Assembly: GCA_963705155.1 (NCBI GenBank)
Contig: CAVPJC010000013.1
Coordinates: 186,001 to 250,000, forward strand
Direction: 5' to 3'
Origin: CAVPJC01 sp963705155
GTDB taxonomy: Bacteria > Chloroflexota > Anaerolineae > Anaerolineales > UBA4823
Length of the DNA: 64,000 nucleotides
Shown: one piece after another, positions 46,906-56,637 of the stretch
Position numbering within the stretch: the first letter of the stretch is position 1
Layout: every line of letters starts with the position of its first letter
Program-made: the position numbers and the translations under genes
The notes under the pieces: generated by a model
Told to the model about the DNA's origin: nothing
What the model saw: the letters and a program-made list of their open reading frames with translations, nothing else
Databases searched by the model: none

Positions 46906-48345
46906 ATGCAAACCATTTCCAGACCCCAACGAGTTCTTATCGCCTCCAGCCATCACCTGTTTGGACAGGGATTGCGAAGTTTGCTGCAATCCCGGCAGAA
47001 AGGTGATGTTGAGGTGGTGGGCGTAGTTTTTAGCCTGGAAGAAGCCACACAAGCCATCAACCGCTTAAATCCCGATCTTGTAATTGTTGATTATGATGAC
47101 GAGCAGCTAAATCGGGATGAATTCCTGGCGCGCTTTGTTGAGGGTGAGAAGAAAATGCGCGTCGTCTTGCTTTCGCTACAGCATGGAGAAGAAGCCATCG
47201 TTTACGACCGGCGCACCCTGGCGGCATCGCAAATCGATGATTGGCTCGAAGCCTGGCCGAAGGTGGTTCCTTATGAACAGGTGTCTAACATTCCAGAAGG
47301 AGAACCTCGCGCCTCCCTCAATCCCAGGAGAAACAATATGCGACATTTGATTATCGCCGGTATTTTAGTCGTTCTTGTCACAGTCTTGCTCATTTTTGGC
47401 CTGGGCCAGGTCAGATTATTGCCTGAACAGGCCAGCCTGCAGGCAATACCGATTGATAAGATGTTTGATCTCCAGTTTAAGGTGATTGCCTTTTTGTTTG
47501 CTTTGATTATTGTCTTCATGGTGTACAGCATTGTTGTTTTTCGGCGCAAACCCGGCGACGAAAAAGATGCCCGGCACATCGAAGGCAATACTCGTCTTGA
47601 AGTTGCCTGGACGATCATACCCTTGATCACAGTGCTGGCTTTTTCTGCGATGGGCGCAACCGCCCTGGCAGAGACACAAAGGGTTGACCCGGATGCAATG
47701 GAAGTGAATGTCATCGGCTCGCAGTGGTCTTGGCGTTTTGAATATCCAGAGCAAGGTGTCGTCAGCACTGAACTAAGGCTCCCGTTGAACAAGCAGGTCT
47801 TGCTTCATCTTAGCTCACAAGATGTGATTCATTCGTTCTGGGTGCCCGAATTTCGGGTGAAACAGGATGCACTCCCTGGCGGAGATAAATTTGTGCGAGA
47901 TTTGCGTATTACTCCAACGCAACTGGGTGATTATAAAGTGCGTTGCGCCGAGCTGTGCGGGTTAAACCATGCCTATATGGAAGCGCCGGTCATTGTGCTT
48001 TCGTCGGTCGACTTTGATGCCTGGATGGCTGCAGAATCTGGCGAGTCAGCCGATCCGGTGGTCCGTGGTCAGAAGTATTATGAGGTGTACGGTTGTGTAG
48101 CCTGCCATACGCTGGATGGCACTGTGAGGGTGGGGCCATCCTGGAAGGGCATATTTGGCGAAGAGCAAAAATTGACGGATGGTAGCACGGTTACGATTGA
48201 TGAAGCCTACCTGATCGAATCGATTCGCAATCCCGCGGTAAAGATTGTGGATGGTTTCCCGAATGCTATGCCAGCCAATATCGCCGAGAAGATGACGGAC
48301 AAACAGGTGCTGGATGTTATTGAATTCATCAAGAGCCTGAAATGA
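46906..48345 (+). CDS. coxB: cytochrome c oxidase subunit II with C-terminal cytochrome c; receiver-like domain fused at N-terminus
   Basis: From 47338 the frame encodes a standard caa3-type subunit II of about 335 residues. It has two to three hydrophobic segments (HLIIAGILVVLVTVLLIFGL, LFALIIVFMVYSIVVF), the cupredoxin CuA site VIHSFWVPEF...CAELCGLNHAYM, and a cytochrome c domain with CVACH. That ATG has a strong AGGAG. The same frame continues upstream without stop for 144 more codons: RVLIASSHHLFGQGLRSLLQ and NPDLVIVDYDD are receiver-like. Either this is a real fusion, or a short regulator gene whose stop was lost to an indel, with coxB starting at 47338. I favour the internal start for the working oxidase. 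Confidence 0.85.
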   Translation: MQTISRPQRVLIASSHHLFGQGLRSLLQSRQKGDVEVVGVVFSLEEATQAINRLNPDLVIVDYDDEQLNRDEFLARFVEGEKKMRVVLLSLQHGEEAIVYDRRTLAASQIDDWLEAWPKVVPYEQVSNIPEGEPRASLNPRRNNMRHLIIAGILVVLVTVLLIFGLGQVRLLPEQASLQAIPIDKMFDLQFKVIAFLFALIIVFMVYSIVVFRRKPGDEKDARHIEGNTRLEVAWTIIPLITVLAFSAMGATALAETQRVDPDAMEVNVIGSQWSWRFEYPEQGVVSTELRLPLNKQVLLHLSSQDVIHSFWVPEFRVKQDALPGGDKFVRDLRITPTQLGDYKVRCAELCGLNHAYMEAPVIVLSSVDFDAWMAAESGESADPVVRGQKYYEVYGCVACHTLDGTVRVGPSWKGIFGEEQKLTDGSTVTIDEAYLIESIRNPAVKIVDGFPNAMPANIAEKMTDKQVLDVIEFIKSLK

Positions 48346-48418
48346 TCATGGCTCGTTTGCAATGTGTTTTTTATGCTGCAGTTACACGATGCGGTCATAA
48401 CCGTTCAGGAGAGTAGTT

Positions 48419-50323
48419 ATGAAGGCAAATGGTAAAGTTGGATTTTTCTCAATCAGCCTGGTGCGTGGGTTGTTGGCTATGCCTGTAGGTATACTGGTTG
48501 GTATGGGCCTGGTCAGCATCATCCGCCTGCTGCTAGGCCTGCAGGCCTGGAAAGCCGAACCTGCCTGGGTTCTGGGCGCCGTTTTTGGCACCTTTGCATT
48601 TGTCCTTGCAACCGGTGTAACGGGCGATTGGTTAAAAATGGGCCAGGGGAAAAGAAACACCCGAGCACCCTGAATTGAATCCGGGTTTGAAGGGTTGGGC
48701 AAAATACCTGAGTGTGTCTTACGACCATAAAGTAATCGGAATTCAATACGGGTTCACCTCCCTGATCTTGTTTACTTTGGCCGGCATTTACGCCCTCACT
48801 TTCCGGACTGAACTGGCCGCTCCGGGGATACAGTTTTTGGAGCCGAAATACTTCAACACAGCCATCAGTTTGCATGGCATTGTGATGATTGGAGCCATGC
48901 TGCTGGGGGTTGGGGCGATGTCGAATTACCTTGTGCCGCTGATGATTGGCGCAAACGATATGGCCTTCCCGCGATTAAATGCCTTCGCTTACTGGATCAA
49001 CGTCCCTGCTGCTGTTTTGCTTACACTGACATGGTTCCTGGGTGGTTTCGATACAGGCTGGACCGGATATCCTCCCCTGAGCGCAAGAGCTCCCATCGGC
49101 ATGCAAATGTTTTTCCTGGGGGTATATTTTGTCGGATTCTCTTCCATAGTCGGATCGTTGAACATTCTGGTGACCATCATCAAGATGCGGGCAAAAGGAA
49201 TGAATTACTTCCGCATGCCCATCTTCGTCTGGACGGCATTTGCAACCGCCATCATCAGCCTCACCGCTACCCAGCTTATCGGTCTTTCATTCCAGATGGT
49301 GATGTTTGAGCGCTTGTTTGGCATGGGTTTCTTTGAACCGGCTAAAGGCGGTGATCCCATTCTGTTCCAGCATTTGTTCTGGTTTTACTCTCACCCGGCG
49401 GTTTATGTCTTCATCCTGACCGGTTTAGGGATCATCAGTGAGCTGCTCCCGGTTTTCTCTCGCAAACCGCTGTTTGGCTACCGGTGGGTCGCGCTTTCTG
49501 CGTTTGGCATTGCCCTGGTTGGTTTCCTGGTGTGGGCGCACCACATGTTCACATCCGGTATGGCTGCCTATTTGCGTGTGCCTTTTATGTACAGTACATT
49601 GTTGGTCGCCGTACCCACTGGAGTTAAGTTTTTCAGCTGGGTGGCTACCCTGTGGGAAGGGAAATTATCTTTCGAGACGCCGATGTTGTTCGTGCTCGGC
49701 GCCATATCGATTTTCCTGCTGGGTGGTTTGAGTGGGCCGCCGAATGGGGTGGTGGCTACCGATTTGCACCTGCAAGACACCTATTGGATCGTGGGGCATT
49801 TCCATGCAACGATGTTTGGCGGGTTTGTCTTCCCGTTCTTTGCCGCCATATATTACTGGTTCCCCAAACTGACGGGCCGCATGTACAGCGAGCGCCTGGG
49901 GAAAATCCATTTTTACCTGATGCTGCCGGCATTTTACGTGCAATCGCTGGGTCAGATGCAAACCGGACTGTTGGGTATGCGCCGCCGGATCGCGGATTAT
50001 GATCCGGCACTGGGCATACAGACTACACATACTATTGATCACGATTGCCGGGTTATGCGATCGCTCTATCGGTGCTGGTTGCATTCTACAATTTCTGGAG
50101 TAGTGCTCGCAAAGGTGAGATAGCGGTTTCCAACCCCTGGCGTTCGCGGTCTCCGGAGTGGCAGCTTCCATCTCCTTTGCCAGAGCACAATTATCAGGAA
50201 CCGTTTGAAGTTGTCGGTGAGCCGTACGACTATGGACTGGAAGGCTCTACTTATATCGATATGCATCCGGGTCGTTCCAAACCGGAAATGCCAACGGGCG
50301 CCGCGCCTGCAGCAGCCGATTAG
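48419..50323 (+). CDS. coxA: cytochrome c oxidase subunit I with extra N-terminal membrane module (two frame breaks)
   Basis: About 634 residues. The first 84 (two membrane segments, LLAMPVGILVGMGLVSIIRL and AVFGTFAFVLATGVTGDW) join by a one-base change in an AAAA run near 48652 to KETPEHPELNPGLKGW and the core. Core ligands: ISLHGIVM (heme a), WFYSHPAVYVF and WAHHMFTSG (CuB), VGHFHATMF (hemes a and a3). The YSHPAVY form without Glu is that of A2-type oxidases. A second break near 50036 gives the last helix ITIAGYAIALSVLVAFY and a soluble tail. It is the catalytic subunit reducing O2 to water. Confidence 0.92.
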
Positions 50324-50376
50324 ACTGCCAACTGAAATTGCGTAGGCTGAAGCGATCGATCATTTGAGGATGAACT

Positions 50377-50598
50377 ATGGACGAAATACTGGAAGAAAAG
50401 AAAAAACAGGCATATAAGATTGGCGCAAGTGTATTATTCCTGCTGATGGTGTTCACCCTGGGTGAATTTTGGATTGGCTCCATCGCGTTTTCCTGGTGGG
50501 CTCCGCTCCTTGGAATTGCGTTGATCAAGGCTTTTTTTGTAGTCCGGGATTATATGCATCTGCCGCGCGTGTTTTCCGGTGAAGAGGAGGCAGAATGA
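50377..50598 (+). CDS. cytochrome c oxidase subunit IV-like small membrane protein
   Basis: 73 residues with two hydrophobic segments (ASVLFLLMVFTLGEFWIG and APLLGIALIKAFFVVRDYMHL). This is the pattern of prokaryotic subunit IV (COX4-type). It overlaps the next gene by ATGA and lies inside the cox operon. It probably stabilises the complex. Confidence 0.8.
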   Translation: MDEILEEKKKQAYKIGASVLFLLMVFTLGEFWIGSIAFSWWAPLLGIALIKAFFVVRDYMHLPRVFSGEEEAE

Positions 50599-51173
50599 CA
50601 ACACATACTTCGAGTCTGGTGGAATACCGCCACAAATTGGAAATGAACCGCCTTGGGCTGTGGTTGTTCATCCTTTCGGATGCATTTGTGTTCGGCGGTT
50701 TATTCATCAGCCGTTTTTATCTGCTGGGCGCCGACCAGCGCCCAGAGCTCAACCAGCTTTTGGGTTTTGCTGTCACGGTGGTGCTGCTGGTGAGCAGCTT
50801 TTTTATGAACCGGGCCGAGACCGCGATGGCGCATGATGACCGTAAAACCTTTCTAAACAGCACCCTTGTTACCCTGGTGTTGGGGGTTATCTTCCTGGTT
50901 GGTGTGGTCGGGGTTGAATGGCCGATCGCGCCGTTCGGCCCCGCGGATGGTGCAGCCGCATCCCTGTTCTTCGCTATGACCGGATTTCACGCCTTTCATG
51001 TGTTGACTGGGGTGATCTTTCTTGTTGTTGTGTATCTCAATGGGCGTAAGGGTCACTATTCGGCTGAGCGCCACTGGGCTGTCGAAGCCTGTGCTGTTTA
51101 CTGGCACTTTGTGGATGTGGTGTGGATCTTCTTCTACCCAGCTCTTTATCTGATCGGGTCGGCGGTGCTTTGA
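50595..51173 (+). CDS. coxC: cytochrome c oxidase subunit III
   Basis: 192 residues, five membrane segments, the short form of subunit III. Typical elements are LGLWLFILSDAFVFGGLFISR, MTGFHAFHVLTGVIFLVVV and the C-terminal ACAVYWHFVDVVWIFFYPALYL. Starts within the stop of the preceding gene. Confidence 0.95.
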   Translation: MTTHTSSLVEYRHKLEMNRLGLWLFILSDAFVFGGLFISRFYLLGADQRPELNQLLGFAVTVVLLVSSFFMNRAETAMAHDDRKTFLNSTLVTLVLGVIFLVGVVGVEWPIAPFGPADGAAASLFFAMTGFHAFHVLTGVIFLVVVYLNGRKGHYSAERHWAVEACAVYWHFVDVVWIFFYPALYLIGSAVL

Positions 51174-51188
51174 AATTTTGGAAGTCCT

Positions 51189-51794
51189 ATGAAATCACGT
51201 CTGTTTAGCGCCGGGTTTGGTGGGGTTCTGGGATTTGTGCTTTTGCTGGTAGGCTGGCAGTTCTTCTCTGGCGGCTACCGCCTGCAAGGATCGCTGATTG
51301 AGCCGCCCGTACCTGCGGCTGATTTCGTGCTGACAGACCAGAACGGCGCACCTTTCCAGCTAAGTGAACAAAAAGGCAACCTGGTGCTGATATTTTTTGG
51401 TTATACCAACTGCCCGGATGTCTGCCCGGTGACCCTTACGGATTTTAAACGGATCAATGAAGAGCTCGGCGACCAGGCCAGTCGGGTGCGTTTTGTTTTT
51501 GTAACAGTTGACCCGGAAAGGGATACCGCAGAGCGTCTGAAGTCGTTGTTAGAAAGATATGACCCTCAGATTGTTGGGCTCACCAGCAGCCGCAGTGAAC
51601 TGGAGAAGGTGTGGAAGGATTATGGTGTTTACCAGGCCAGGCGTGATGAAGGCAGTGCAGCCGGGTATCTGGTTGACCACACTTCGCGGATTTACCTGAT
51701 TGATCAGGAAGGTAACTGGCGGTTAACTTATCCTTTCGAAATGGATCGCAAGGCAGTTGTTGAAGACTTGAAGTACCTACTGCGGAAAAATTGA
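51189..51794 (+). CDS. SCO1/SenC-family copper chaperone
   Basis: 201 residues with one N-terminal membrane anchor (GFGGVLGFVLLLVGWQFF) and a thioredoxin-fold domain. Copper ligands are the CxxxC in TNCPDVCPVTL and the His in LVDHTSRIYLID. It delivers or reduces the CuA site in subunit II, encoded upstream. Confidence 0.93.
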   Translation: MKSRLFSAGFGGVLGFVLLLVGWQFFSGGYRLQGSLIEPPVPAADFVLTDQNGAPFQLSEQKGNLVLIFFGYTNCPDVCPVTLTDFKRINEELGDQASRVRFVFVTVDPERDTAERLKSLLERYDPQIVGLTSSRSELEKVWKDYGVYQARRDEGSAAGYLVDHTSRIYLIDQEGNWRLTYPFEMDRKAVVEDLKYLLRKN

Positions 51795-51797
51795 GCG

Positions 51798-52322
51798 ATG
51801 AAAACCGGTGTTCGCCCCTACTTGATTCGTCTCATGCTCACGATGGTTATTTCAGTCGTGGTTGTGACCATTTTGAATGAAGGATTTTATCTCCTGCAGC
51901 GCGAAAAAAATGACCGCGCCCCAAAGACCGTGGAGCTTACCATTCCTGCCGGCACAGCGCAACAGCTGCTAAATGGCGGGGAGGGGGTGCGTTTACCGGC
52001 GGAAATGGTGTTTGTGGTAGGTGATATCCTCGAAGTTAAGAATGAAGATGTCGTGGATCATCAGCTTGGGCCCATCTGGGTGCCATCAGGCGCAACCGGC
52101 AGGCTTGAATTGAAAGAGCCAAACCAGTATTCTTACACCTGTTCTTTCACCCCGGGCAATTATCTGGGTTTGGATGTCCGCCAGGCTACGACATTGAACA
52201 CCCGCCTGACCGCCCTGGCTGTCGGCGCCCCATCGATGGCAGTGTTTTTGTTCATTTATGGTTTGTTGGTTTTTCCGATAAAGCCGGCTGCGAAACTCAC
52301 GCGCAGCGAGGCGAAGCCATGA
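51798..52322 (+). CDS. membrane-anchored cupredoxin-like protein of the cox operon
   Basis: 174 residues: an N-terminal membrane helix (LMLTMVISVVVVTILNEGF), an extracytoplasmic beta domain, and a C-terminal helix (PSMAVFLFIYGLLVFPI). The domain has VGDILEVKNEDVVDHQLGP and YSYTCSFTPGNYLGLDV, where His and Cys sit as in cupredoxin copper sites, though the set is incomplete. It lies between SCO and SURF1, so a copper or assembly role is likely. Stop and next start overlap (ATGA). Confidence 0.65.
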   Translation: MKTGVRPYLIRLMLTMVISVVVVTILNEGFYLLQREKNDRAPKTVELTIPAGTAQQLLNGGEGVRLPAEMVFVVGDILEVKNEDVVDHQLGPIWVPSGATGRLELKEPNQYSYTCSFTPGNYLGLDVRQATTLNTRLTALAVGAPSMAVFLFIYGLLVFPIKPAAKLTRSEAKP

Positions 52323-53161
52323 AAAGCGCGCTTCAACACCGGCGGTTGTCATCCTCTGCACAGCCCTTGAAGGCGGCGGGGCCGGCAATCAGGCATTATC
52401 CAATTGTTGTGCGCCTTTTCAACCGCAGGTGGGTGATCAGCACGTTTCTCGTTGTGGCAGCTGCCCTGGTTATGATCCGTCTGGGGATCTGGCAGTTGGA
52501 CCGGCTTGAGAAACGCCGGGACTTTAATGCCAGAGCTGCATCGCAGTTAGCCCAACCGGTTCTGCACCTGAATGCCGGCACTGCCACTGCCCCTTTGGCC
52601 GATATGGAATACAGATCTGTTATTGTTCGTGGCGTATATGATTTCTCAAATCAGGTGGCATTGCGTAATCAGGCCTGGGAAAACCAGTGGGGGGTGCATT
52701 TGTTGACGCCATTACGGATTGATGGCGCCGATAACTATATTCTTGTTGATCGCGGTTGGGTGCCGTCCGAGAATTTCACCTACGATGATTGGTCGTTGTA
52801 CGATGAACCGGGTGTTGTGGAAATCCAGGGTGTCATTCGTGCTTCACAGAATGAACCGGATTTCGGCAAGCGCTCCGATGCAGTACCTGCCCCCGGTGAA
52901 CCGCCTTTGAAGGTGTGGAATTTTACAAATGTTGAAGCTATCGCCCGCCAGGTCCCGTACACCCTGTTGCCGGTTTATATCCAGCAGGCGCCCAACCCTG
53001 CCTCTACCTCTCTACCCCAACGGGTAGGGGTGGATTTGGATCTGTCCGAAGGACCACATCTCGGCTATGCAATCCAATGGTTTGCGTTTGCTGCAATTCT
53101 CCTGTTTGGTTATCCATTTTTTATCCGGAAACAGGAACGTTCACCAAAGGCTGTCAGGTAA
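52319..53161 (+). CDS. SURF1 family oxidase assembly protein
   Basis: 280 residues, with the family pattern: an N-terminal membrane helix then RLGIWQLDRLEKRRDFN, a soluble domain with YRSVIVRGVYDF, LLTPLRI...YILVDRGWVP and VYIQQAP, and a C-terminal helix GYAIQWFAFAAILLFGYPFF. SURF1 helps insert heme a into subunit I. The heme A synthase gene follows. Confidence 0.93.
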   Translation: MKSALQHRRLSSSAQPLKAAGPAIRHYPIVVRLFNRRWVISTFLVVAAALVMIRLGIWQLDRLEKRRDFNARAASQLAQPVLHLNAGTATAPLADMEYRSVIVRGVYDFSNQVALRNQAWENQWGVHLLTPLRIDGADNYILVDRGWVPSENFTYDDWSLYDEPGVVEIQGVIRASQNEPDFGKRSDAVPAPGEPPLKVWNFTNVEAIARQVPYTLLPVYIQQAPNPASTSLPQRVGVDLDLSEGPHLGYAIQWFAFAAILLFGYPFFIRKQERSPKAVR

Positions 53162-53202
53162 TCCTTTTAACTGTCTCTCTGGACAAGACAATAGGTCTAT
53201 CA

Positions 53203-55012
53203 ATGCCCGAAAATCGATCCCTTGGTTTATATCGCGGTCTTCTTATCACGGCTGGCGTCATTATCTTTCTCCTGACGGTCCTGGGGGGAATTGTGCGCGT
53301 GACCCAATCGGGCGGAGCATGCCCCGATTGGCCTACATGCTTGGGGCAGTGGAGCCTGCCCCAGGACACCGGCGCAATCCTGAATTATTTGCACCGCCTG
53401 ATGAGCGGCCTGGCTTTCATAGCGATGCTGGCTGCCGCCTGGGTGGCGCGGCAGGTGGTGATACTATCTGCTCGGGTTCGAACAGGGCTGGCTGCAGCTA
53501 TTGCTATGATGCTGGTTCAGATGCTTTTGGGGGCGCTGGTATCCTTCCAGGCAGTAAACGGCGATCAATCGTGGATATCTGCCTTGCATCTGGCGCTCAC
53601 GCTGCTCATACAGGCGGCGTTGCTGCTGGCGATTGCCGCAAGCTATTCGGTGAGCGATACAGACGGATCATTATTTCGAGAGCTGCGATCGCCATTCGGC
53701 CGGCTTTCAGTTGTGACCCTGATCCTTGTCTTTCTACTGCTGGTGAGCGGCGCCGGGGTGGCAGGCCTGGATGGTGACGCTCTGTGCCGGGGCTGGCCGC
53801 TGTGCAATGCCTCTTCACTGCCGGTAGATACAGCCGGATGGGCTCATCTCATCCACCGGGTGTTGGTGCTCGCAAGTGGTATTCTAATGGCTGTCGTGAC
53901 GCTCCGAGCCTGGAAAACACAACGCCATAATACCGCCAGGATTGTCACTGCATCTGCCGCCGCCGTGCTCTTTTTTGCCCAGGCCCTGCTGGGCAGCAAA
54001 TTAAGTCCTGGCGCACCGGCATATTTGCTGGGTCTGCACCAGGCGACAGCCGCTGGCAGTCTGGATTGCCCTGGCATTGTTGTGTTCTGTGATATTGACC
54101 CAGGATTCTCGCTCAGACACCGAGCTGATCCCGGATACCGTTCCAGGTGACCGGAAGGCGATCCTTAAAGATCTGCTCCTGCTTACCAAACCGATCGTTG
54201 TCCTGCTGCTGCTGGTGACCACCTACGCGGGGATGGTCATTGGCGCACGGGAATGGCCCACTCTCCAATTGACGTTTTGGACACTGTTGGGTGGTTTCAT
54301 GGCGGCCGGTGGGTCGGGCGCAATTAATCAATACATTGACCGCAATGATGACGGCAAAATGCAGCGCACACAAAAACGTCCCATCCCTGCGGGCAGATTG
54401 TCGCCTGGTGAAGGGTTGGCTTTTGGCGTAGCGATGACACTGGCCTCATTCTACATCATGGCGGCGTATGTAAATTTCCTGGCTGCGTTACTTAGCCTGG
54501 CAGGCATTATCTATTATGTTGTTCTCTACAGCATGCTGCTTAAGAAAACCACCGTGCAGAATATTGTAATCGGCGGTGGGGCCGGAGCAATCCCTCCGCT
54601 GGTGGGTTGGGCGGCTGCAACCGGCAGTTTGAATATTCCGTCATTATTCCTGTTTGCGGTTGTTTTCATGTGGACGCCGCCCCATTTTTGGGCTTTGGCC
54701 CTGGTGAGAAGCAAGGATTATGCCAGGGCGGGTGTGCCCATGCTGCCGGTGGTGCGCGGTGAACACGAGACCAGAAAACAAATCTTGATATACACCCTGG
54801 AGCTGGTGGCGCTTACCATCCTGCTTCCCCTGTTTGGGTTGGGAGGCAGTGTTTACCTGGTGGGAGCAGTGGCTTTGGGTGGATGGCTCATTCTGGCCGC
54901 CTGGAAGGTGTGGACACTGGGAGGAAACAAGCTCGCCTGGAAAATGTATCGCTATTCTAGCATGTACCTGGCATTCCTCTTTGTGATCTTAATGGTAGAT
55001 GCTTTGTTGTAA
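53203..55012 (+). CDS. ctaA-ctaB: fused heme A synthase-protoheme IX farnesyltransferase (one frame break)
   Basis: About 602 residues. The CtaA part starts LGLYRGLLITAGVIIFLLTV, with GGACPDWPTCLGQW (paired Cys) and heme His in NYLHRLMSG, SALHLALTLL, HLIHRVLVLA and LLGLHQATA. At about 54050 a one-base shift joins HQATA to LAVWIALALLCSVIL and on into CtaB without a stop. CtaB has INQYIDRNDDGKMQRTQKRPIPAG (prenyl-diphosphate site), YSMLLKKTTVQNIVIGG and FMWTPPHFWALAL. The protein makes heme O and then heme A. If the break is natural, two separate proteins result. Confidence 0.9.
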
Positions 55013-55073
55013 CGGTGCTTATGGACTACTAGTGGTGTGATACCGGTGACGCTTACTGGTAATTTTATCGTGG

Positions 55074-55117
55074 GGCAGACTTCCTGGTTGAAAAATCGTG
55101 GAAGTCTGCCTTATTTT
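55074..55117 (+). terminator. terminator of the cox operon
   Basis: GGCAGACTTCC pairs with GGAAGTCTGCC (11 bp) around a 15-base loop, followed by TTATTTT. It overlaps the end of the convergent PLP enzyme gene. Confidence 0.85.
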
Positions 55118-56543
55118 AAACATACAGCCCATTGAAGAATACAACCAGCAGAGCGTCAGCAACAGGTGGAGGCAGGGCGTCCAACACCTCATTGATCAAA
55201 GCCGTCTCATCAGGCATTTGATTTCCTTGCAAACCGGCGGCGGATAATATTTCCTGAATTGCCCGGGGTGAAGAGTCAGCCAAGAGCTGGTCAACTAACA
55301 TTTTTATCACGTCCTGATTGACGGGTGGGGTCATTTTAACAGTGTCCACGCTGGCACGCAAATCATCCAGTAAGGCAGCTGCAGTGTGGGTCGTTCCCCG
55401 GCTGATGGAGATATGCAGGTTGCGAGGCGATGCCCCCCTGGTGAACTGCGGCTGCAGATACCAGCCGCGTTTTTTCATTTCATCTGCGAGCAGGTAAACA
55501 TTGATGGTATCGGATGCTACGGCAAACATGCACATTGCCGGTTTTCCCAGCACGTGTAAATCGGGCATGGTGTTAATACCATCAATCAACATTCGGGTTG
55601 TCTCCATCACTTCTGTGACGATCTGCTTATACCCGGTCTCACCCAGAAAATTTAATGCTGCCCATGATCCTGCCATCGGCCCGCCAGATTTGGAGCTGAG
55701 CAGGGTGGGGTTGATCAGGGCGTAGCCGGTGGTTTCGGTGCAGGCAAAGAATTGGTAACTACGCAAGGTTTGATCCTGGTAGAGCACCACCGAGGCGCCC
55801 TTGGCGGAATAGCCGTACTTATGCATATCCGCTGAGATTGAAGTTACCCCGGGAACAGATAGATCAAAATCTGGCAGGGGATACCCCATTTTCCGCATAA
55901 AAGACAGGTGGATACCGCCAACACAGGCATCCACATGGCACAGGAGATTATGCTCTTTTGCGAGAGCAGCTATATCGACAACCGGATCGATGACGCCATG
56001 CGAATAACAGGGAGCTGAGGCAACCAGAAGCATGGTGTTCTCGGTGATGGCGGCACGCATGGCTTCTACATCGGTTTGGAATGTATCTGGCAGGAATGGA
56101 ATCACAATAGGTTTGATACCGAAGTAGTGGGCAGCTTTGAGGAAAGCCGGGTGCGCGGTTTGGGAGAGGATCATTTCTGGCACAGTAATGACTGGCTTCA
56201 CACTGCGGGTGTAATCTCGGGCTGTTTTGACCGCCAGTAGAATGCTCTCCGTGCCTCCTGAGGTAAGGTTCCCAACTACGCTTTCTCCTCCGCGCAGCAA
56301 GTTGGCAAGCATGCGAACAACATCGGTTTCCAATTTGAGCAAACTTGGGAAGGTGGTTGGATCCAGGCCGTTCTCTGTCAGGTACATGAGATAGGCTGAT
56401 GCAACGATTTCGCTAACCTCCTGCCCGGGGTTATATACGTAAGCAAATACCCGGCCCGATTTCCAATCCAAATCCATTCTTTTGAAACTGGCGAGCATAT
56501 CAAAAACTTCTTGTTTGGACAAACCTTGCTGGGGGATGTGCAT
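55116..56543 (-). CDS. PLP-dependent decarboxylase/sphingosine-1-phosphate lyase-like enzyme
   Basis: 475 residues, group II decarboxylase fold. Motifs: GNLTSGGTESILLAVK (phosphate loop), CHVDACVGGIHLSFM (Asp to the PLP ring nitrogen) and SISADMHKYGYSAKGASVVLY with the Schiff-base Lys in MHKYG. Among relatives the pattern is closest to sphingosine-1-phosphate lyase and archaeal tyrosine/aspartate decarboxylases. The substrate is not predictable here; bacterial members act on amino acids or phospho-sphingoid-like amines. No membrane helix is visible. It stands alone. Confidence 0.85.
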   Translation of the reverse strand: MHIPQQGLSKQEVFDMLASFKRMDLDWKSGRVFAYVYNPGQEVSEIVASAYLMYLTENGLDPTTFPSLLKLETDVVRMLANLLRGGESVVGNLTSGGTESILLAVKTARDYTRSVKPVITVPEMILSQTAHPAFLKAAHYFGIKPIVIPFLPDTFQTDVEAMRAAITENTMLLVASAPCYSHGVIDPVVDIAALAKEHNLLCHVDACVGGIHLSFMRKMGYPLPDFDLSVPGVTSISADMHKYGYSAKGASVVLYQDQTLRSYQFFACTETTGYALINPTLLSSKSGGPMAGSWAALNFLGETGYKQIVTEVMETTRMLIDGINTMPDLHVLGKPAMCMFAVASDTINVYLLADEMKKRGWYLQPQFTRGASPRNLHISISRGTTHTAAALLDDLRASVDTVKMTPPVNQDVIKMLVDQLLADSSPRAIQEILSAAGLQGNQMPDETALINEVLDALPPPVADALLVVFFNGLYV

Positions 56544-56637
56544 GCAGACCTCCGGAACAATGTGCCGATGCGGAAACCTTTTATTTTATAGATCAGGAAC
56601 GGAAAGGGCATAAGCTATCCATCAAGGCGGATAAAGA

